A stretch of 64,000 nt of DNA from Symsagittifera roscoffensis (GCF_963678635.1 NC_087065.1:8395209-8459208), one strand, 5' to 3'. Counted from the first letter of the stretch, positions 11,215 to 23,518 are shown. Notes: a model not told the origin generated them from the sequence alone. Translations and numbers: made by a program.

Positions 11215-12322
11215 GACGGATGGTTTGACTGTTGATTGCAAGGTCGTTAGTAGGAAAGGGATATTATTTTTGCTATGTGCTGTTGTAAGTGTTGGATGAA
11301 TAGGTGAGATATTTTGTTGTGTTGTTGTAGCTAGTGTAGTAGTGTTTCAACTATTTCCTCGTTCACAAAATGTGATGGCGTTTGAATATCTTGTTGTGTT
11401 AAAAATCTAGTAGCATTAAGGGTTTCCTGTGTTTTTATAAATGTTGACTTTAAGCTATTGTTGCTTGTCTTGTCATTTAAAACTGCGTTATAATTCAAAT
11501 TAGTGGTGTCAGTTGTGAGTGGAGTTTTTCCTATTTTTTTTCTGTGTACAGAAACGAATGTAATTGTTGCATTTGAAATATCATTTGGTATGTGAAAAAA
11601 GTAACACATGATACCATTCAGGGTCCCATGCACAATCTGTTTCTTCTGCTAATACTGTTTTCCTCATTTGTTTGTTGCCAAAAACAATTTTTCTCCTGTG
11701 AAATTAGATCTAAATTATGTTGAAATAATCTATAATGAGCCATGCTAGAAATTATGTAGGTCAATTTAAACTATTTGTGATATATCGTTGTCAGTGAGTG
11801 TATCACGAAGATAGAAAAAACATCATTTGTGAAGAAAATTGCTCTTTGAGAGTTTTGATGTTGAAATTTCTTGGTATATTCAGTGAAAACTTCTGAGAAA
11901 TCTAATTCTTCATCATTCTATGTATTCGGTATGAGCCGTAATGTGAAGTGATAACAATGATGCCTGGTAGATAGGTATCGAGTACTTGTCTTTTCTTTTT
12001 TTTTCAGGAACTTCATGTTTACATGGGCTGTTTCCTTTTTGAATTAAATTTACGATTAGGTTGTGGCAAAGTTTTTCTAGTGGAGTGGAGTAGTTTTAGT
12101 GGAATAATGACAAAAAAATATTGATTTTCAAAACTATCATCGTATCAAATCATTTTTTGTGTAGAATTACAGTTAATGTGTAACTTTCAATATGTCTTAT
12201 TGGTTGATTCCAATTATAGTCTTACTGGCTTATGAAGATATGAATATCTCATTCTGCGTTTGCCTTTTAAAGATCATGCTGTTATGGATTCTGATTCCAA
12301 AAATTATCTCTGATCCGTTACA
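11215..12322 (-). repeat. Tandem unit C, 1.1 kb
   Basis: Third unit. It has the same start sequence and the same order of blocks as A, and it lacks the extra segment of B. The minus-strand frame 11331-11633 aligns residue by residue with those of A and B. The unit ends at CTCTGATCCGTTACA, after which the sequence becomes unique. Confidence 0.8.
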
Positions 12323-12830
12323 TTTTTTTTAGTCCGGGATTGTATCTCGAAGTTTTTTAAGTTCTTGTTTTGTAGCCGAGTAAGATTCGCGTTCTGGAAA
12401 CTTTTGATTAATGGTTTGATTTTGTTTCGTGATTATTACCTTCTTTTTTGTTTGCTTTTTCAATCTAATAGATCCAATTTTTTGTTTATGTGGTGTAATT
12501 AAAGGATCGTATCTTTCGTATTTGATTAAGCAAATGTTATGTACAATTTTTTGTTTGTTTCCTAAATTTTCTTTTGACATAAGTTTTGGAATGATGGCTT
12601 TTTTATTTTCTAGACTGTTAGTCCTTACAATTTTTGTGAGGTTATCTGAATCCTGGGGGATAGACTATCGAGTATTGACGGGTTTGAGATAGAGTATATC
12701 AATTCGTTAGATTGATTTCCTACTTTCTCTGTGGTCAAGTTTGTTTTGAGAAAAACCGACTTAATCTTATTTAGGGTTGTGATTTCTGATCGAGGGTTGG
12801 AGAATAGTAAATCAATTCGCAAGGTTCAGG
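12323..12830 (-). pseudogene. Basic minus-strand coding relic next to the triplicated units
   Basis: The minus strand has an open frame of 83 codons (12329-12580), very rich in Lys, Gln and Asn, ending KKLRDTIPD. A second, unrelated frame lies at 12625-12822. Same-strand position directly before unit C suggests it belongs to the same retroelement-like source. No motif is recognised. Confidence 0.3.
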
Positions 12831-14379
12831 TGTAATTAGAACACAAGTAGATCACTAGATACTTTTTTTTAGCTCTTACTAGGCTAACGATGTGTTTAAG
12901 CATGGGTCAACTAAGAGGAGGGGCTCAAGTGAAGACGATTAACCGAAGTTCTTTACTGTTTGTTCAATTGAAATGGTTAGTTATTTTAAAAGTTTCAATT
13001 AGTACCGGGTCGTTTGTGAACTTTTTAGATTGAACCGATTTCTGAGGTTGTTGGAAACTTGTACTGAGAGGTGGGCAGAACATAGTTTTTCTGATTGAAT
13101 CAAGGTAAGCCATGAAGATCAAATACTTTTAAATGAATTGAATTTTAAAATTAGGTTTAAAAAAGAAAGATCCAAAGATAGCCTTGATAATCTGGTTTAA
13201 AGAATGATTAAGTTGTTTTAAAACAAAGATAGGCCTTGATAAGATTTAATCAATAGGTTAAGATTTAAGAAAATGTAATGAATTTAAGAAAAGATTAAAT
13301 CAAAAATTAAAAATTAAATGATATTAAGTTTTGAATGATCATGTGTTATATTTTAGTTGAAGAAACAAAAAAGCAACGATTGATGAGAAGATGATGATAT
13401 GAGTCATTGAGATGCAATGCACTTTTTAGAATTTTGGTAAAACCAACTTCAATTTTTCAAATTTAATAACTTTTATATATTTTTTATTCAATTAAATTTA
13501 AACATATTTAGATAATTATAGAACAATATATAAAATTACTGCAGATTTTTTAAAAATGAACGACGTTTGTATCTTTTTATCAGTGGTTGTGATTTAATAT
13601 ATTATTAGTTATACATCATTAAAAAGTATATAGCTTGGAAATGAATCTTACAGCTCCAAGTATTTTGTTTCATTTTAGTGAATGAAAATGTACTTCATTG
13701 ATAGTCTTGTTGAGAAGTAGTCCTTGCAGTCTGCTCTTTCGTTCCATGACGTAGATTTTCGGTCCACTATTCGTGTTTTGACCTGGGGCATGCTTGAAAA
13801 CTCATTGGTATTGTATAGACTTAATTAGACGTGGAGGTAAGTTTTCAATACTCTTTAACATTTTGTGTTATGCGTTTGGATCTTATATCTTATGTCTTTT
13901 TTGAATTTGATAAATATATGTTTCCTGAGGTCTTGTTCGAGACTCTTGTCGCACCAGATGAGTTTACCTCCGAAGTGGCTCACTCATAGAGTAACTTGAC
14001 ATAAGGTACACAGGCTGATCGTAACGCTATCTTATTTTTGGCCGAATAGATTCGTGCAACTTCTTAGTCTAATACCGATCTAAGTCTTACTAGTATATCT
14101 CCTAGTCTCAATAGATCTAGTGTATACTGGTAAATGCGAGGTTAGAACTGTTCTTTAGAAGAGCAACTGTTTGCTAAGTGAAATTTATGCTGTTCTGGTT
14201 GAAACTAATAATAGTTTCAGCCTTACAAATTTTTCGAAGTACCAGTTTTGGATCATGATTGGTTAGTAAGAAATATTTTATAGAGATCGCCCTGTCAGTA
14301 ATATAATTGCATATAAATACTAATTCGATATAAATACTATAAACACCAGTTTCAAACTGGTTCCATTTTCATCAAAACT
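12831..14379. other. AT-rich sequence, no gene seen
   Basis: No open frame above background. Positions 13120-13330 are rich in imperfect AAAGAT/GATTAA words and look like decayed simple repeat. Otherwise nothing is recognisable. Confidence 0.4.
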
Positions 14380-16168
14380 TGGAACAAAAAAGTTTGGCTA
14401 CCAAAATGCGGCAAACCAACTCCGAAATTTAAGTTTACTCGAGAACATTTTTGTAGGGAAAACGAAAATAACTATAAAACATTTAAAGGCACCTGAATGC
14501 AAAGTTCCTCCCCACAAAGTTTCAAGAAGTCGGAACAAAAATAGGTTATACATCAATTATAAAACTCCTTTCAGACTATCATACACAAGTTTTATCGTCC
14601 TTCCCACAACCTGTTACTGCAAAAACAAATGAAAGGACTCCCAAAACTTGACGGCAAGATCTGTTATTCACCAAAAATGATTATGATGAAGAAACATTGA
14701 ATAAATATGCAATATATCAATGCAATATGCAATTAGCAATATATCTGTTCCAATCAATGTGAAGCAGAATTCAATGCAAAACATTACTGACAGAGTAGCT
14801 ACACTTTATTCAAAATCCCAATCCACCGCTGTTACTGAAAGGACTGTCACTGCAGTATTTTTAGAAGAGAACACCCACTGGTCAAAAGTATAAAAGGAAA
14901 CAAGACTGCTTGCTCGTATATCAGGAAGAAGCCCTGAAAGTTCGAACTGTCCCTAATTCATATCAAATAGTTTTTGGGAAAAGAAAATATTGCAAATATA
15001 TATCAAAGTGTAAAATTTTGAGTCGTACGAAATTAATACGACCAATTAGCTAGCCTCAATTCAGTTTGGATTGGTTTTTTTTGGGGGGATATTCGCCACC
15101 CACAAATAATTCGCGTTACGCTCTCAGCAAAATGGACAAATTCTTCAAAGCGCGCATAATTTAGTCGAGAACATGGAAAATTCGGCAATCTCAAACCCCC
15201 AAAACTTTACAAAAAACAATCGGGGATGAATAATCTTTTTTTACATTTGAACTCAAAAAGTCGATATCTTCAATGGGGAATAAAACATTTTTGTTGAAAA
15301 TCATTATTTCGATCGGTAAAAACTGCCTGAACAAAAAAAACTACACTGAGCATAAATATTCAGTTTCTTCGAAAGTCCGATCAAAAACAAACAGATCAGC
15401 TCACGAACCTTGCTCCAAAGTTAAAAACAAAGAGAGTTACACCTCGACCACATTGATTGTAAAATTAAAATGAATTTCCAAATTACTCGAAAAACGGAAT
15501 CCTTTCCCATATAGTTTTAAGGAATTGCCAGATAGAAACCATCAAAAAAGAGAAAACTTTTTCACGAACGTATACGAATCTATGATATTCACCTTTAAAA
15601 CGGAGTTCATGGCGTACTTACCTACACTTTGAACATTTTGAACTTGGTACTCGAAAAAGTATAACAACTGCGGTCATCAAATTGTAAAGCAGATCCAAAA
15701 AAGAAGTTAGCAAGAGAAACTTTTTTTTGATCAAAAATGTGGTCAGCAAAAGTACAGCTAACATGTTGTTTATAAGATTTATTGCAAATTGCGACTTTTT
15801 TCAAAAACGGTGACAGAGTTTTGGCCCTATAACTCGAACATATTGCACAATTTTTTTGTTCCCCGATGAATCATAAAAAATATTTGAAAGAGCCAATTTA
15901 TTTGCAAGAAAAATAAATTTACATGCCACATATTTTATGAAATCCATTCCTTTTGACAAAAAATTGACAGAAAATCAAAAATTACTCAGACATTCATTTA
16001 GAAAAACAGAAGGAAAAGAATGCGAATTCACAACATTCCAATTATATCGATTCCATTTTTTTAATTGATGAATTATTAGTAGAGTACCAAAAAAATTTCA
16101 TTTTGATTGGTAATAATAAAAGTTGACTTAAAATAGTTATCAGCCTCCAGAGTTAGAAAACATTACAA
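14380..16168. repeat. Long dispersed repeat, copy 1 (contains an inserted element)
   Basis: This aligns in order with 16660-18290. Shared blocks include CTTTCAGACTATCATACACA, the TTATTCACC..AATGATTATGAT segment, GTCATCAAATTGTAAAGCAG and ATCCATTCCTTTTGACAAAA. Copy 1 alone carries about 490 extra bases at 14904-15393, which are a mobile element. It ends near CAGAGTTAGAAAACATTA, directly before another mobile copy. Non-coding. Confidence 0.8.
14904..15393 (-). mobile_element. Helentron-like short element, subfamily B, with paralogous empty site
   Basis: The hairpin end is on the left (ACAAGACTGCTTGCTCG, then a degenerate CAGGAAGAAGCCCTG hairpin) and the other end reads TCGAAAGTCCGATCA. The interior differs from subfamily A but matches 44057-44568 and 62701-63159, for example GTCGTACGAAATTAATACGA and CGCGCATAATTTAGTC. 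The sister repeat at 17600-17625 has only an A-tract at this site, so the borders are visible to within a few bases. A frame at 15273-15473 is incidental. Confidence 0.8.
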
Positions 16169-16170
16169 GG

Positions 16171-16600
16171 AACAGAACTGCTTGTGTCAGGGCGAAGCCG
16201 CGAATGGTTCGACTGCCTTTTAACGTCTATTGAGCATTAATAACAAGAGAAAATTAAATTTTATAAAAAAATTGTTTTTTTTTTATTTGAGGTTTTTTTG
16301 TGAAAATCATCCCCCAACACGCCAGATAAAATTCAAAATGATAAATTTCGATCCTATTAACAAACTAGTTATGGCAAATGAGCTCCATAATTTAACAAAA
16401 AAATGATCACAAGTGAAATAACGTTTCAAATTTGAGCTCAGGACAAAAAAAAAAGCTTTTGAAGGCTATTAAAAAAATGTTGTCAAACCCCCATAACTTA
16501 ACGAAAATTGATCACAGGTGATATATCGTTTCAATTTTAACCTCAGAACAACAATACATTTTGATTGATTTTAAAATTTTTCTAAGTTTAGCAGTACTTG
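16171..16600 (-). mobile_element. Helentron-like short element, subfamily A, truncated
   Basis: Starts AACAGAACTGCTTGTGTCAG with a damaged hairpin, then runs through the family A interior (CATCCCCCAACACGCCA, TTGATCACAGGTGA). The homology fades near 16600 without the AGTCGGAAC end. Confidence 0.65.
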
Positions 16601-16659
16601 AGTTTTTGATTTTTTTTTGCTTTCCTGTTAGCAACTGTTACTGTTATAATTTAAATTTG

Positions 16660-18290
16660 TTAATTTGACTCTGATAAAGTTTTTGACTCTCAAAATGGCG
16701 CAAAGCAACTCCAGAAACTCGAGGAAAGTTAAGTTTTCAAGGCTTAAATCAGGCAAAAACAAGCTGTTTCAAATCTTCTTTTAAGGTTGCTTGCTCACCT
16801 TATTTTCTCGAAATTAGACCAAAAAATAAAATCTTTGTACAGGTTTTTCTCAACACTGAGAAATTTTTTGCTGAAATTTGATTTGCTTCGAGTCCTCACT
16901 GATAAAGTTTTCTTATAATATATCTTTCGACTTTTTCCGACGATTATTTGTATAGCTGCTTTTGCGTGGAAAACAAAAAAAAACGAAAACAAATCTATCG
17001 TACACCCGAATACAAATTTCCTCCCAACTTTTCATAAATTCGGAGCAACAACAGGTTATATATTAATTCTAAAACTTCTTTCAGACCATCATACACATCA
17101 TACACTCATCAGCACTGATAGAGCTTTATATTGATATATTGTTCGACTTTTCTGATGAAAATGGGTATAGCTGATTTTGCGTGGAAAACAAAAAAAAAAC
17201 GAAAATAAATCTAAAGTACATCCGAAAACAAATTTCCTACCAATTTTTTAAAAATTTGGAGCAACAATAGGTAATACATCAAATCTAAAACTTCTTTCAG
17301 ACTATCATACACATGTTTTTTTATTGTGTTTTGTCCTTTTAACAAGCTATTTTTACAAAAACAACTGATAGTACCCCAAAACATGACAGAAAGATTTGTT
17401 ATTCACCGAAAGTGATTATGATAAAAACTAATAAATTAATATGTAATATATCAGGTCACTCAATAGGAAACAGAACTCAAAACAATAAAAAATAATGGCA
17501 AGGTACCTACACTTTTTTTTAAGCACAATCCACCACAGTTACCTGAAGGAATTTCACAGAAGTAAATTCAGAAGAGAACAGCGACTGACTACAAGTATAA
17601 AATGAAAAAACAAACAGATTAGATCACAAACCTTACTAGCAAAGTTGAAATTAAAAAAAATGCAAAAATTAAATGAAAATTGGAAATACTTGAAGAAATC
17701 GAATCCTTTCCCATATAATAACAGTCAACTGCCAGATAGAACTCATCAAAAAAGACTAGAACTATACCAAGCATAGTTGCTCATAATATGGAGTACATGG
17801 TAAACTAAGATATTCTTTGAAAATATAAACTGGGGACCCGAAAAAAGTGTCAGAATTGCCGTCATCAAATTGTAAAGCAGATCCAAAAAAAGGTATTATC
17901 AAGAGAAATAATTTTGTTATCAAAAATGTCCATTTTTCGGCAAAAACTTAAAGGATTTTATAAAGCACAGTTTTTTGTTCGCCAATGAATATTGTACATT
18001 TGAAGCAGCCAAAATTTTTGCAAGAGTGAATGATTCTCATTCCAAATATTTTATGAAACCCATTCCTTTTGACAAAATATTTGCAGAAAATCAAAAAGCA
18101 CGCAGATGTCCATTTAGAAAACTGAAATAAAAGAATGTACCCAGTGTTTAAAAAGATATATAGATACCCAAACCGACTCTTTAAATGATTAAATATTAGA
18201 TGAGTACCAAAAAATATGATTGATAGCAGTAAAAATTCACAATATTAAAAAATATCCGACTTCAGAGTTAGAAGACATTAACAAGCTGAA
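16660..18290. repeat. Long dispersed repeat, copy 2 (empty site)
   Basis: Diverged sister of 14380-16168. At 17605-17620 it reads straight through TATAAAATGAAAAAACAAAC, where copy 1 has the inserted element. It carries its own internal tandem duplication at 16890-17310. Non-coding. Confidence 0.8.
16890..17310. repeat. Tandem duplication of about 215 bp
   Basis: Two adjacent copies share GCGTGGAAAACAAAAAAAAA, CAAATTTCCT and AACTTCTTTCAGAC in the same order. The sister repeat at 14380-14600 has only one copy of this segment, so the duplication arose in this copy. Confidence 0.7.
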
Positions 18291-19828
18291 GACCCAAAAT
18301 ACAACAGATCAAACGAACCCAAAATAAACGTAGATGAACACAACACATTTTGGAAACATACAATACGGATTCTAACTTGATTTGAAATTAGACTACAGTG
18401 GAGTGTTTCCTGAAATTTCATTTTAAGAATTGGAAATTTTACACCAACTATGGGAACTCAAATTTACATTAGTGTTACAGTAACTTGAATTAGTAGCAAC
18501 TGAAAGACCATACGCTAGATATCTCTTCTCAAGAAACAGATCCAATTTCGTTGATTTTAGGGTGACCATTTAATATAAGACATGTGAGCAATCACTACCC
18601 CCGCCCCCCAAATTGATATAGGGGATTGATAAAGTATACTTGGTTATTTAGCTTTTTAACAGATTTTTGAACGTCGCAAGCTTTGAACCAACTAAATGCA
18701 GTATTTTCGAGATGAAATAACAAGCTGAGTAAAATTTGACCGCTTATACATTGCCGCTTACATTATGAGTTAATTATCCCAAATTGGACTAAACTGGCAA
18801 TCTTTAAACCCCCATTACTTAACGAAAAATGATCCATGGTGAAATATATATTTTTTTGGTTTTGAGCTCAAAAAAACAAAGTTTTTAGGTTGATCTAATA
18901 CAATTCCGTCAAAATATGCTAGCTAAAAAGTTAGTCTTTTATTTGGTTGAGGTGGAGAAAAGTCAAAGGTAACAGCACGAGTGGAAATCATATCCAAGTT
19001 AATAATCAAACTAGCGTCGCTACAATTTTAATTTTAATTGGGGAATTCTTCGAAGTGCTTCCTAAATCCTGGATGCACAAACAAGAAACCATAAACAAGA
19101 ATCCGTACCTAAGAACTTAATAATAACGACGGGCCAACTGCTTACACGAAATGCGACTGCTTACACGAAATGCAATTTTACGAACAAGCAAAAACACAAT
19201 CTATAGGCAAATACAATTGGACCACTACCACGACTATAAGCTAGCGTAGCTGGATTTCTTTTGCCTGGTTCTTTGAAACTTTTTTTTCATAAAATCCTTT
19301 TACTTCTTAAATTACAAAGAAAAAAAAAATTTTAATTGCACATGTAAGATTATAATACATTCTGATATCAAACAAGAACCCCAACCCAAAAATTGCGACA
19401 AACCAAGTTCTCAGACAGCAACAGCCCCCGAAGTAATAGAAACGAATGAAGTGAATAAAAAAATATAAGCAAAGCAAAAAACAGATCTCCATGAGGCGAA
19501 CAGACGTTCCTGTGGCAATAAACTTTTGGCCCATCAGGAACTGACTGGCAGGCGCCCTATGAAGAATTACAGGTTTCCTTTCCGCATCATTGCTTTCCAT
19601 TACAATCAACAGTCCAGCCCCCTCACCCGGTTACTCAGTACTACTAGCCTCTGATGATAACTCGGACAATAAGCATCAATCTAACCTCCTAGTAAATTGA
19701 GTTTAAACCAATCCACCCACCTCCAGAAGTCCCTACTCCTGATGGATGTATTGGACAGCGATCCTCGCCAATTGTCTTAGGTGAAACCCCACCTAACCCC
19801 ATCTTCATCACACACCATAAACCAACAC
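18291..19828. other. Non-coding, with one mobile-element fragment
   Basis: Positions 18730-18960 are a decayed piece of subfamily A (CAATCTTTAAACCCCCATTA, then AAAATATGCTAGCTAAAAAG) in minus orientation. The remainder shows no gene. A minus frame at 19307-19609 is low-complexity and aromatic-rich, without support. Confidence 0.45.
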
Positions 19829-21162
19829 TCGGGCTGAGGTGCTCGACTCATGATTCGACCAAAAAGGGTCGAACGATGTCCGTTCTCGACTTTGTTCGAC
19901 TTTACCGTACATTGTTCGACTTTGTTCGGCTTTGCTCGACTTTGTTCGACTATACCGGACATTGTTCGACTTTGTTCGACTCTGGTCGACTTTACCGGAC
20001 ATTGTTCGACTTTGTTCGACTTATCGAAAATTTTTCAATTTTACCGGGAATTAGCCGAAGCCTTCTGAACTACAACAAAACTCGAACATCAACGAAACTT
20101 TCTGCCAAATCTTGTGACAAAAACCTCAGCCTGGGCAGCCGCAAAATATAATAGGAAATGCCACAAATTCGAGCATCGTAGATTTGTATAGCCCGGGTTG
20201 AAATATTGGACTTACTTTCAATCAACCAGACCAAAAATGGCTATGTTTCGACCGGCTCGCTTAAATGGCTATGTTTTGACCGACTTGACCCAACTTGGCT
20301 ATGTTTTGACCAACTTGATCAAGCATTTTTTGGTTCCCGGCTATATTTTACGTTGGGACCATGTGCATTTCTCGTGGCGGTCCTGTATTTGATCAGCAAA
20401 TATGTGGATCTAGCTAACTGCACATTAAAAATACATATATACTGGATGATTTTGCAATCTGCATCTGTATAACCCTTATGCGAGCAAAAAAAAGTCCATC
20501 CGACAACAATTTCATTGCTTAAGCTTTGCGCGACCCGTTTTGCGACTTCGCGATCCATGTTGCGACTTTGCGCGACGCATGTTGCAACTTTGCGCGACCC
20601 AAATTAGCTATGTTGCGTCTCTGTACGAATCATGTTGCGACTTTGTGCGACTCATGATTCGACCGTGTTCGGCTCATGATTCGACCCTGATTTACTCTAT
20701 CAACCCTGTTCGACTCATGATTCAACCCGGTTCGACCCATGATTCGACCCTGCTGTTCGACTCATGATTTGACCATGTTCGACCCATGACTCGACCCTGT
20801 TCGACTCATGATTCGACCCTGTTCGACTCATGATTCGACCATGTTCGACCCATGATTCGGCCGTGTTCGACTCATGATTCGACCCTGTTCGACTCATGAT
20901 TCGACCCTGTTCGACTCATGGTTCGACCCTGTTCGACTCATGATTCGTCCGTGTTCGACTCATGATTTGATCCTGTTGGACTATATCGACCCTGTTCGAC
21001 TCATAATTCGACCCTGTTTGACCCATGATTCGACTTGTTCGACCCATGATTCGACTTGTTCGACTATAATGTTCGTTCGACTGTCTTAATTTGCGACGAA
21101 AATCGACCCTGGATTCCGTTCGACCGTGTGGGTCAAATCATGAGTCAAAAACCTCAGCCCGG
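19829..21162. mobile_element. Element with 32-bp terminal inverted repeats filled with GTTCGAC minisatellite
   Basis: Left end 19829-19860 and right end 21131-21162 are inverted copies of each other (shared CGGGCTGAGGT, then GACTCATGATT, then GACC) with about six mismatches. A further right-type end lies inside at about 20114-20135 (AAAAACCTCAGCCTGGG), so a shorter element may be nested. The interior is three tandem arrays: TTGTTCGACTTT at 19880-20025, TGGCTATGTTTTGACC at 20235-20320, and GTTCGACTCATGATTCGACC at 20630-21090. Open frames here are by-products of the short-period repeat. No transposase. Confidence 0.65.
20630..21090 (+). repeat. 22-bp minisatellite GTTCGACTCATGATTCGACC..
   Basis: About 20 units of roughly 22 bases, with half-unit symmetry around GTTCGA/TTCGAC. 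It lies inside the inverted-repeat-bounded element. The same ACTCATGATT words also form part of that element's terminal repeats, so the array could have grown from the terminus. Confidence 0.8.
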
Positions 21163-21479
21163 TCACTACGATCAACCCACTGCTTCTCGGTAACTCAAAA
21201 AGTGACATTGCAGACCCAAACTTGTCCAAAAATTCTAAAAATTTAACTCAGATACTAGCTTGAACAAAAACTGGAGAACTACATTAACAACAACAATGAA
21301 TTTCACAACCAGAATAATAGCAACAGCTCACAAACTGCATCACTTAGCTCTCGCTTACGAATACTTATTATTATCATAAGCACCCGGAATCCCTGCAACG
21401 ACATGATCATAGATGACTCACAACATCAGAATAATTTTTTTTTCTCGCCTCAATGTTTTCAACCAAAGTTTTTTTGAAA

Positions 21480-21860
21480 ACTTCTGAAAAAATTTTAATT
21501 AACGTCATATTGCGGAAGTTATAAGGATTTGAGCGATCTTTTTTTTGCAACCCCTAAGTGTACCCTGACAGCAATTCACTATAAAGTTGATATTATGAAT
21601 TTTTATGAGGTTGTTAAAAAGTATAATTTTTCGAAACTTTTCAAAAATCAAGAAGCGTGATATCTCGGAAACTGAAAGGGTTTGGCAGTAATTCTTGGAG
21701 TCATAATTTGCATCCCTTGAGAGTATCCTGACAGTACCCCACTATGGGATTGGAATTTCAAGTTTTGTGAATTTTTAGAAATCTGTTTTTTTTGCAAATT
21801 TTTGAAAAAGTTGGCGTATCTCGTCAACTAAAACGATTTCGGCATTCATAAGCCTCAGCA
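21480..21860. repeat. Diverged tandem repeat, about 160-bp period
   Basis: Repeated landmarks are CCCTGACAGCAA (about 21563) and TCCTGACAGTAC (about 21726), and ATCTCGGAAACT (about 21662) and ATCTCGTCAACT (about 21819). Slightly over two units are present. Sequence on both sides (21163-21480, 21860-22294) shows no gene. Confidence 0.6.
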
Positions 21861-22294
21861 AAGATAAACTGGAAAGATTTTCTTAAGCTTTGCAATATAC
21901 AATATTGCTAAAACATGCAAAAATTTGTTCTTTTCTGAAAGCTTAGGCATTATACACATGGTATGTCTTAAAAGGGAGAGATAGTGGAAGACGCATATAA
22001 ATAATAAAAGATTGACATAATTTTTAAAAACTAGAATAAAAAATTTCTGTTTTTGGAGATTTTTTTCGAAAACCATTCCCTGCAGATTATGTAAAAAAAT
22101 TATTTTTTGCATAGAACCAAGTAGTAAATTGACCAAATATCATTTTGCGCGACGACCAGTATCCGGTTCTGGCTCACTATTTTTGCGTATAGAAACAGAA
22201 TTTTCATTTGCTTGTTGATTGCTTAAATATCTCAATCGCTCAACCTTTTATTTTTTGCAAAAAAGAATTCAAACTTCAATTTGAACGGGTTATT

Positions 22295-22695
22295 GTTCCG
22301 ACTTTTGTGACGAAAGTAACGGAATATTTGTTTTTCTTCAGACTAATTTCGACTTTTTAACTAGCCATTTTTGACCGAATTGTTTGAAGTCCTTCAAAAC
22401 GTATTGTTGTCCTGAGCTTAAAGTTGAAAAGACATTTCACCTGTGATCAATTTTCGTAAAGTTATGAGGGTTTAAAGATTGGCCTTTTGGCCAATTTGGG
22501 ACAATCAACGCGCGATATATTTCGGGCTATTAACGCGTAAGTGCAGCTTTAATCAGTCTTAGAAATCGGTCCAAATTGGTTGATTGAAGCTTATTTGCAG
22601 AATTGATTTATTACTGAAGCAAAAACTATCACTTTGTTCTTAAAATGTCGTGTGGGGGGATGTTTTCACAAAAAGTCTCAAATTTTTAAGTAAAC
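22295..22695 (+). mobile_element. Helentron-like short element A, hairpin end missing
   Basis: Starts GTTCCGACTTTTGTGACGA and follows the family A interior (CCTGTGATCAATTTTCGTAA, AACGCGCGATATATTTCG). It stops near GTGTGGGGGGATGTTTTCAC without reaching the hairpin end. Confidence 0.75.
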
Positions 22696-22984
22696 TTTAA
22701 CTGAAAACTTAGTTGAGATTGCTTTTCTGTAGAGTAAGGAGGTCTAAAAGAAATCAAATTACTTAATTGAATTCTTGCTTAATCCAATTTTTACACACAG
22801 TAGTTCACGCTATAATACTGCACTTTGAGAAAAGAGAAAAGGTTTGAACCATTTTCTCACAAGAGATAAAGTTTGATAGTTCATAATACCTTCAACTTTG
22901 AAAAGAATGTTAAAGGCTGAGTGATGAGTAGGTTTTCACATGCATAGTGAAAAATCTACTCCAAGTGTCCGCACTGGATTTTTC

Positions 22985-23518
22985 GTTCCGACTTTCGATA
23001 CAAAAGTAACGGAATATTTGTGCTCGGGGTGGGATTTTTTTTTCTTCAGACAAATTTCGACATTTAACTAGCCATTTTTGACGGAATTTTTTATATCATT
23101 CAAAAGGTGTTGTCCTAAGCTTAAATTTAAAAAGATATTTCACCTGTGATCTTTTTTCGTAAAATTATGGGGGCTTAAATTTTGGCATTTTGGCCAATTT
23201 GAGACAATTAAGGCGCGATATAACTCGCGCTATAAACGCGTAAGCGGAGATTTAATCCGTCTTAGAAATTGTTCCAAATTGGTTGAAGGAAGCTTTTTTG
23301 CCATAATTGATGTGTTGCTAGAAGCGAAAATTATCACTTTGTACTTTATATGGCGTGTGAGGGGATAATTTTTACAAAATATCTCAAATTTTTTTAACAA
23401 ATTTTTGTCCATTTTATTTTTTTTTCTACATTTAGTTTTTTCAAGTTATTACTGCTTCATAGATCTTAAAAGGCAGACGGAACATTCAGGGCTTCGCCCT
23501 GATACAAGCAGTCTTGTT
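22985..23518 (+). mobile_element. Helentron-like short element A, complete reference copy
   Basis: A good full-length example of the family, 534 bases. The left end is GTTCCGACTTTCGATAC. The right end is ACGGAACATT, then the hairpin TCAGGGC-TTC-GCCCTGA (7-bp stem, 3-base loop), then ACAAGCAGTCTTGTT. GTTCCGAC and GTCGGAAC thus form subterminal inverted repeats, with the hairpin outside one of them. The interior has a GC-rich palindromic block (GCGCGATATA..) and GTGTGAGGGGATAA. No coding capacity. In the rolling-circle Helentron/HINE group, a one-sided hairpin and subterminal inverted repeats are diagnostic traits. Assignment here is inference. Confidence 0.8.

Noticed and set aside
8863-12580. 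Calling the triplicated unit a retroviral-type envelope gene
   Set aside because: Scattered Cys and same-strand position are suggestive only. No signal peptide, cleavage site or membrane anchor could be read, so it is left as unassigned.
19777-21089. Several overlapping open frames on both strands across the GTTCGAC arrays
   Set aside because: They arise because a short unit without stop codons is repeated. The translations are simple periodic strings such as FDFVRLCSTLFD.
20630-21090. Regular short repeats that could suggest a CRISPR array
   Set aside because: The repeats are contiguous and degenerate with no unique spacers, and the DNA is eukaryotic.
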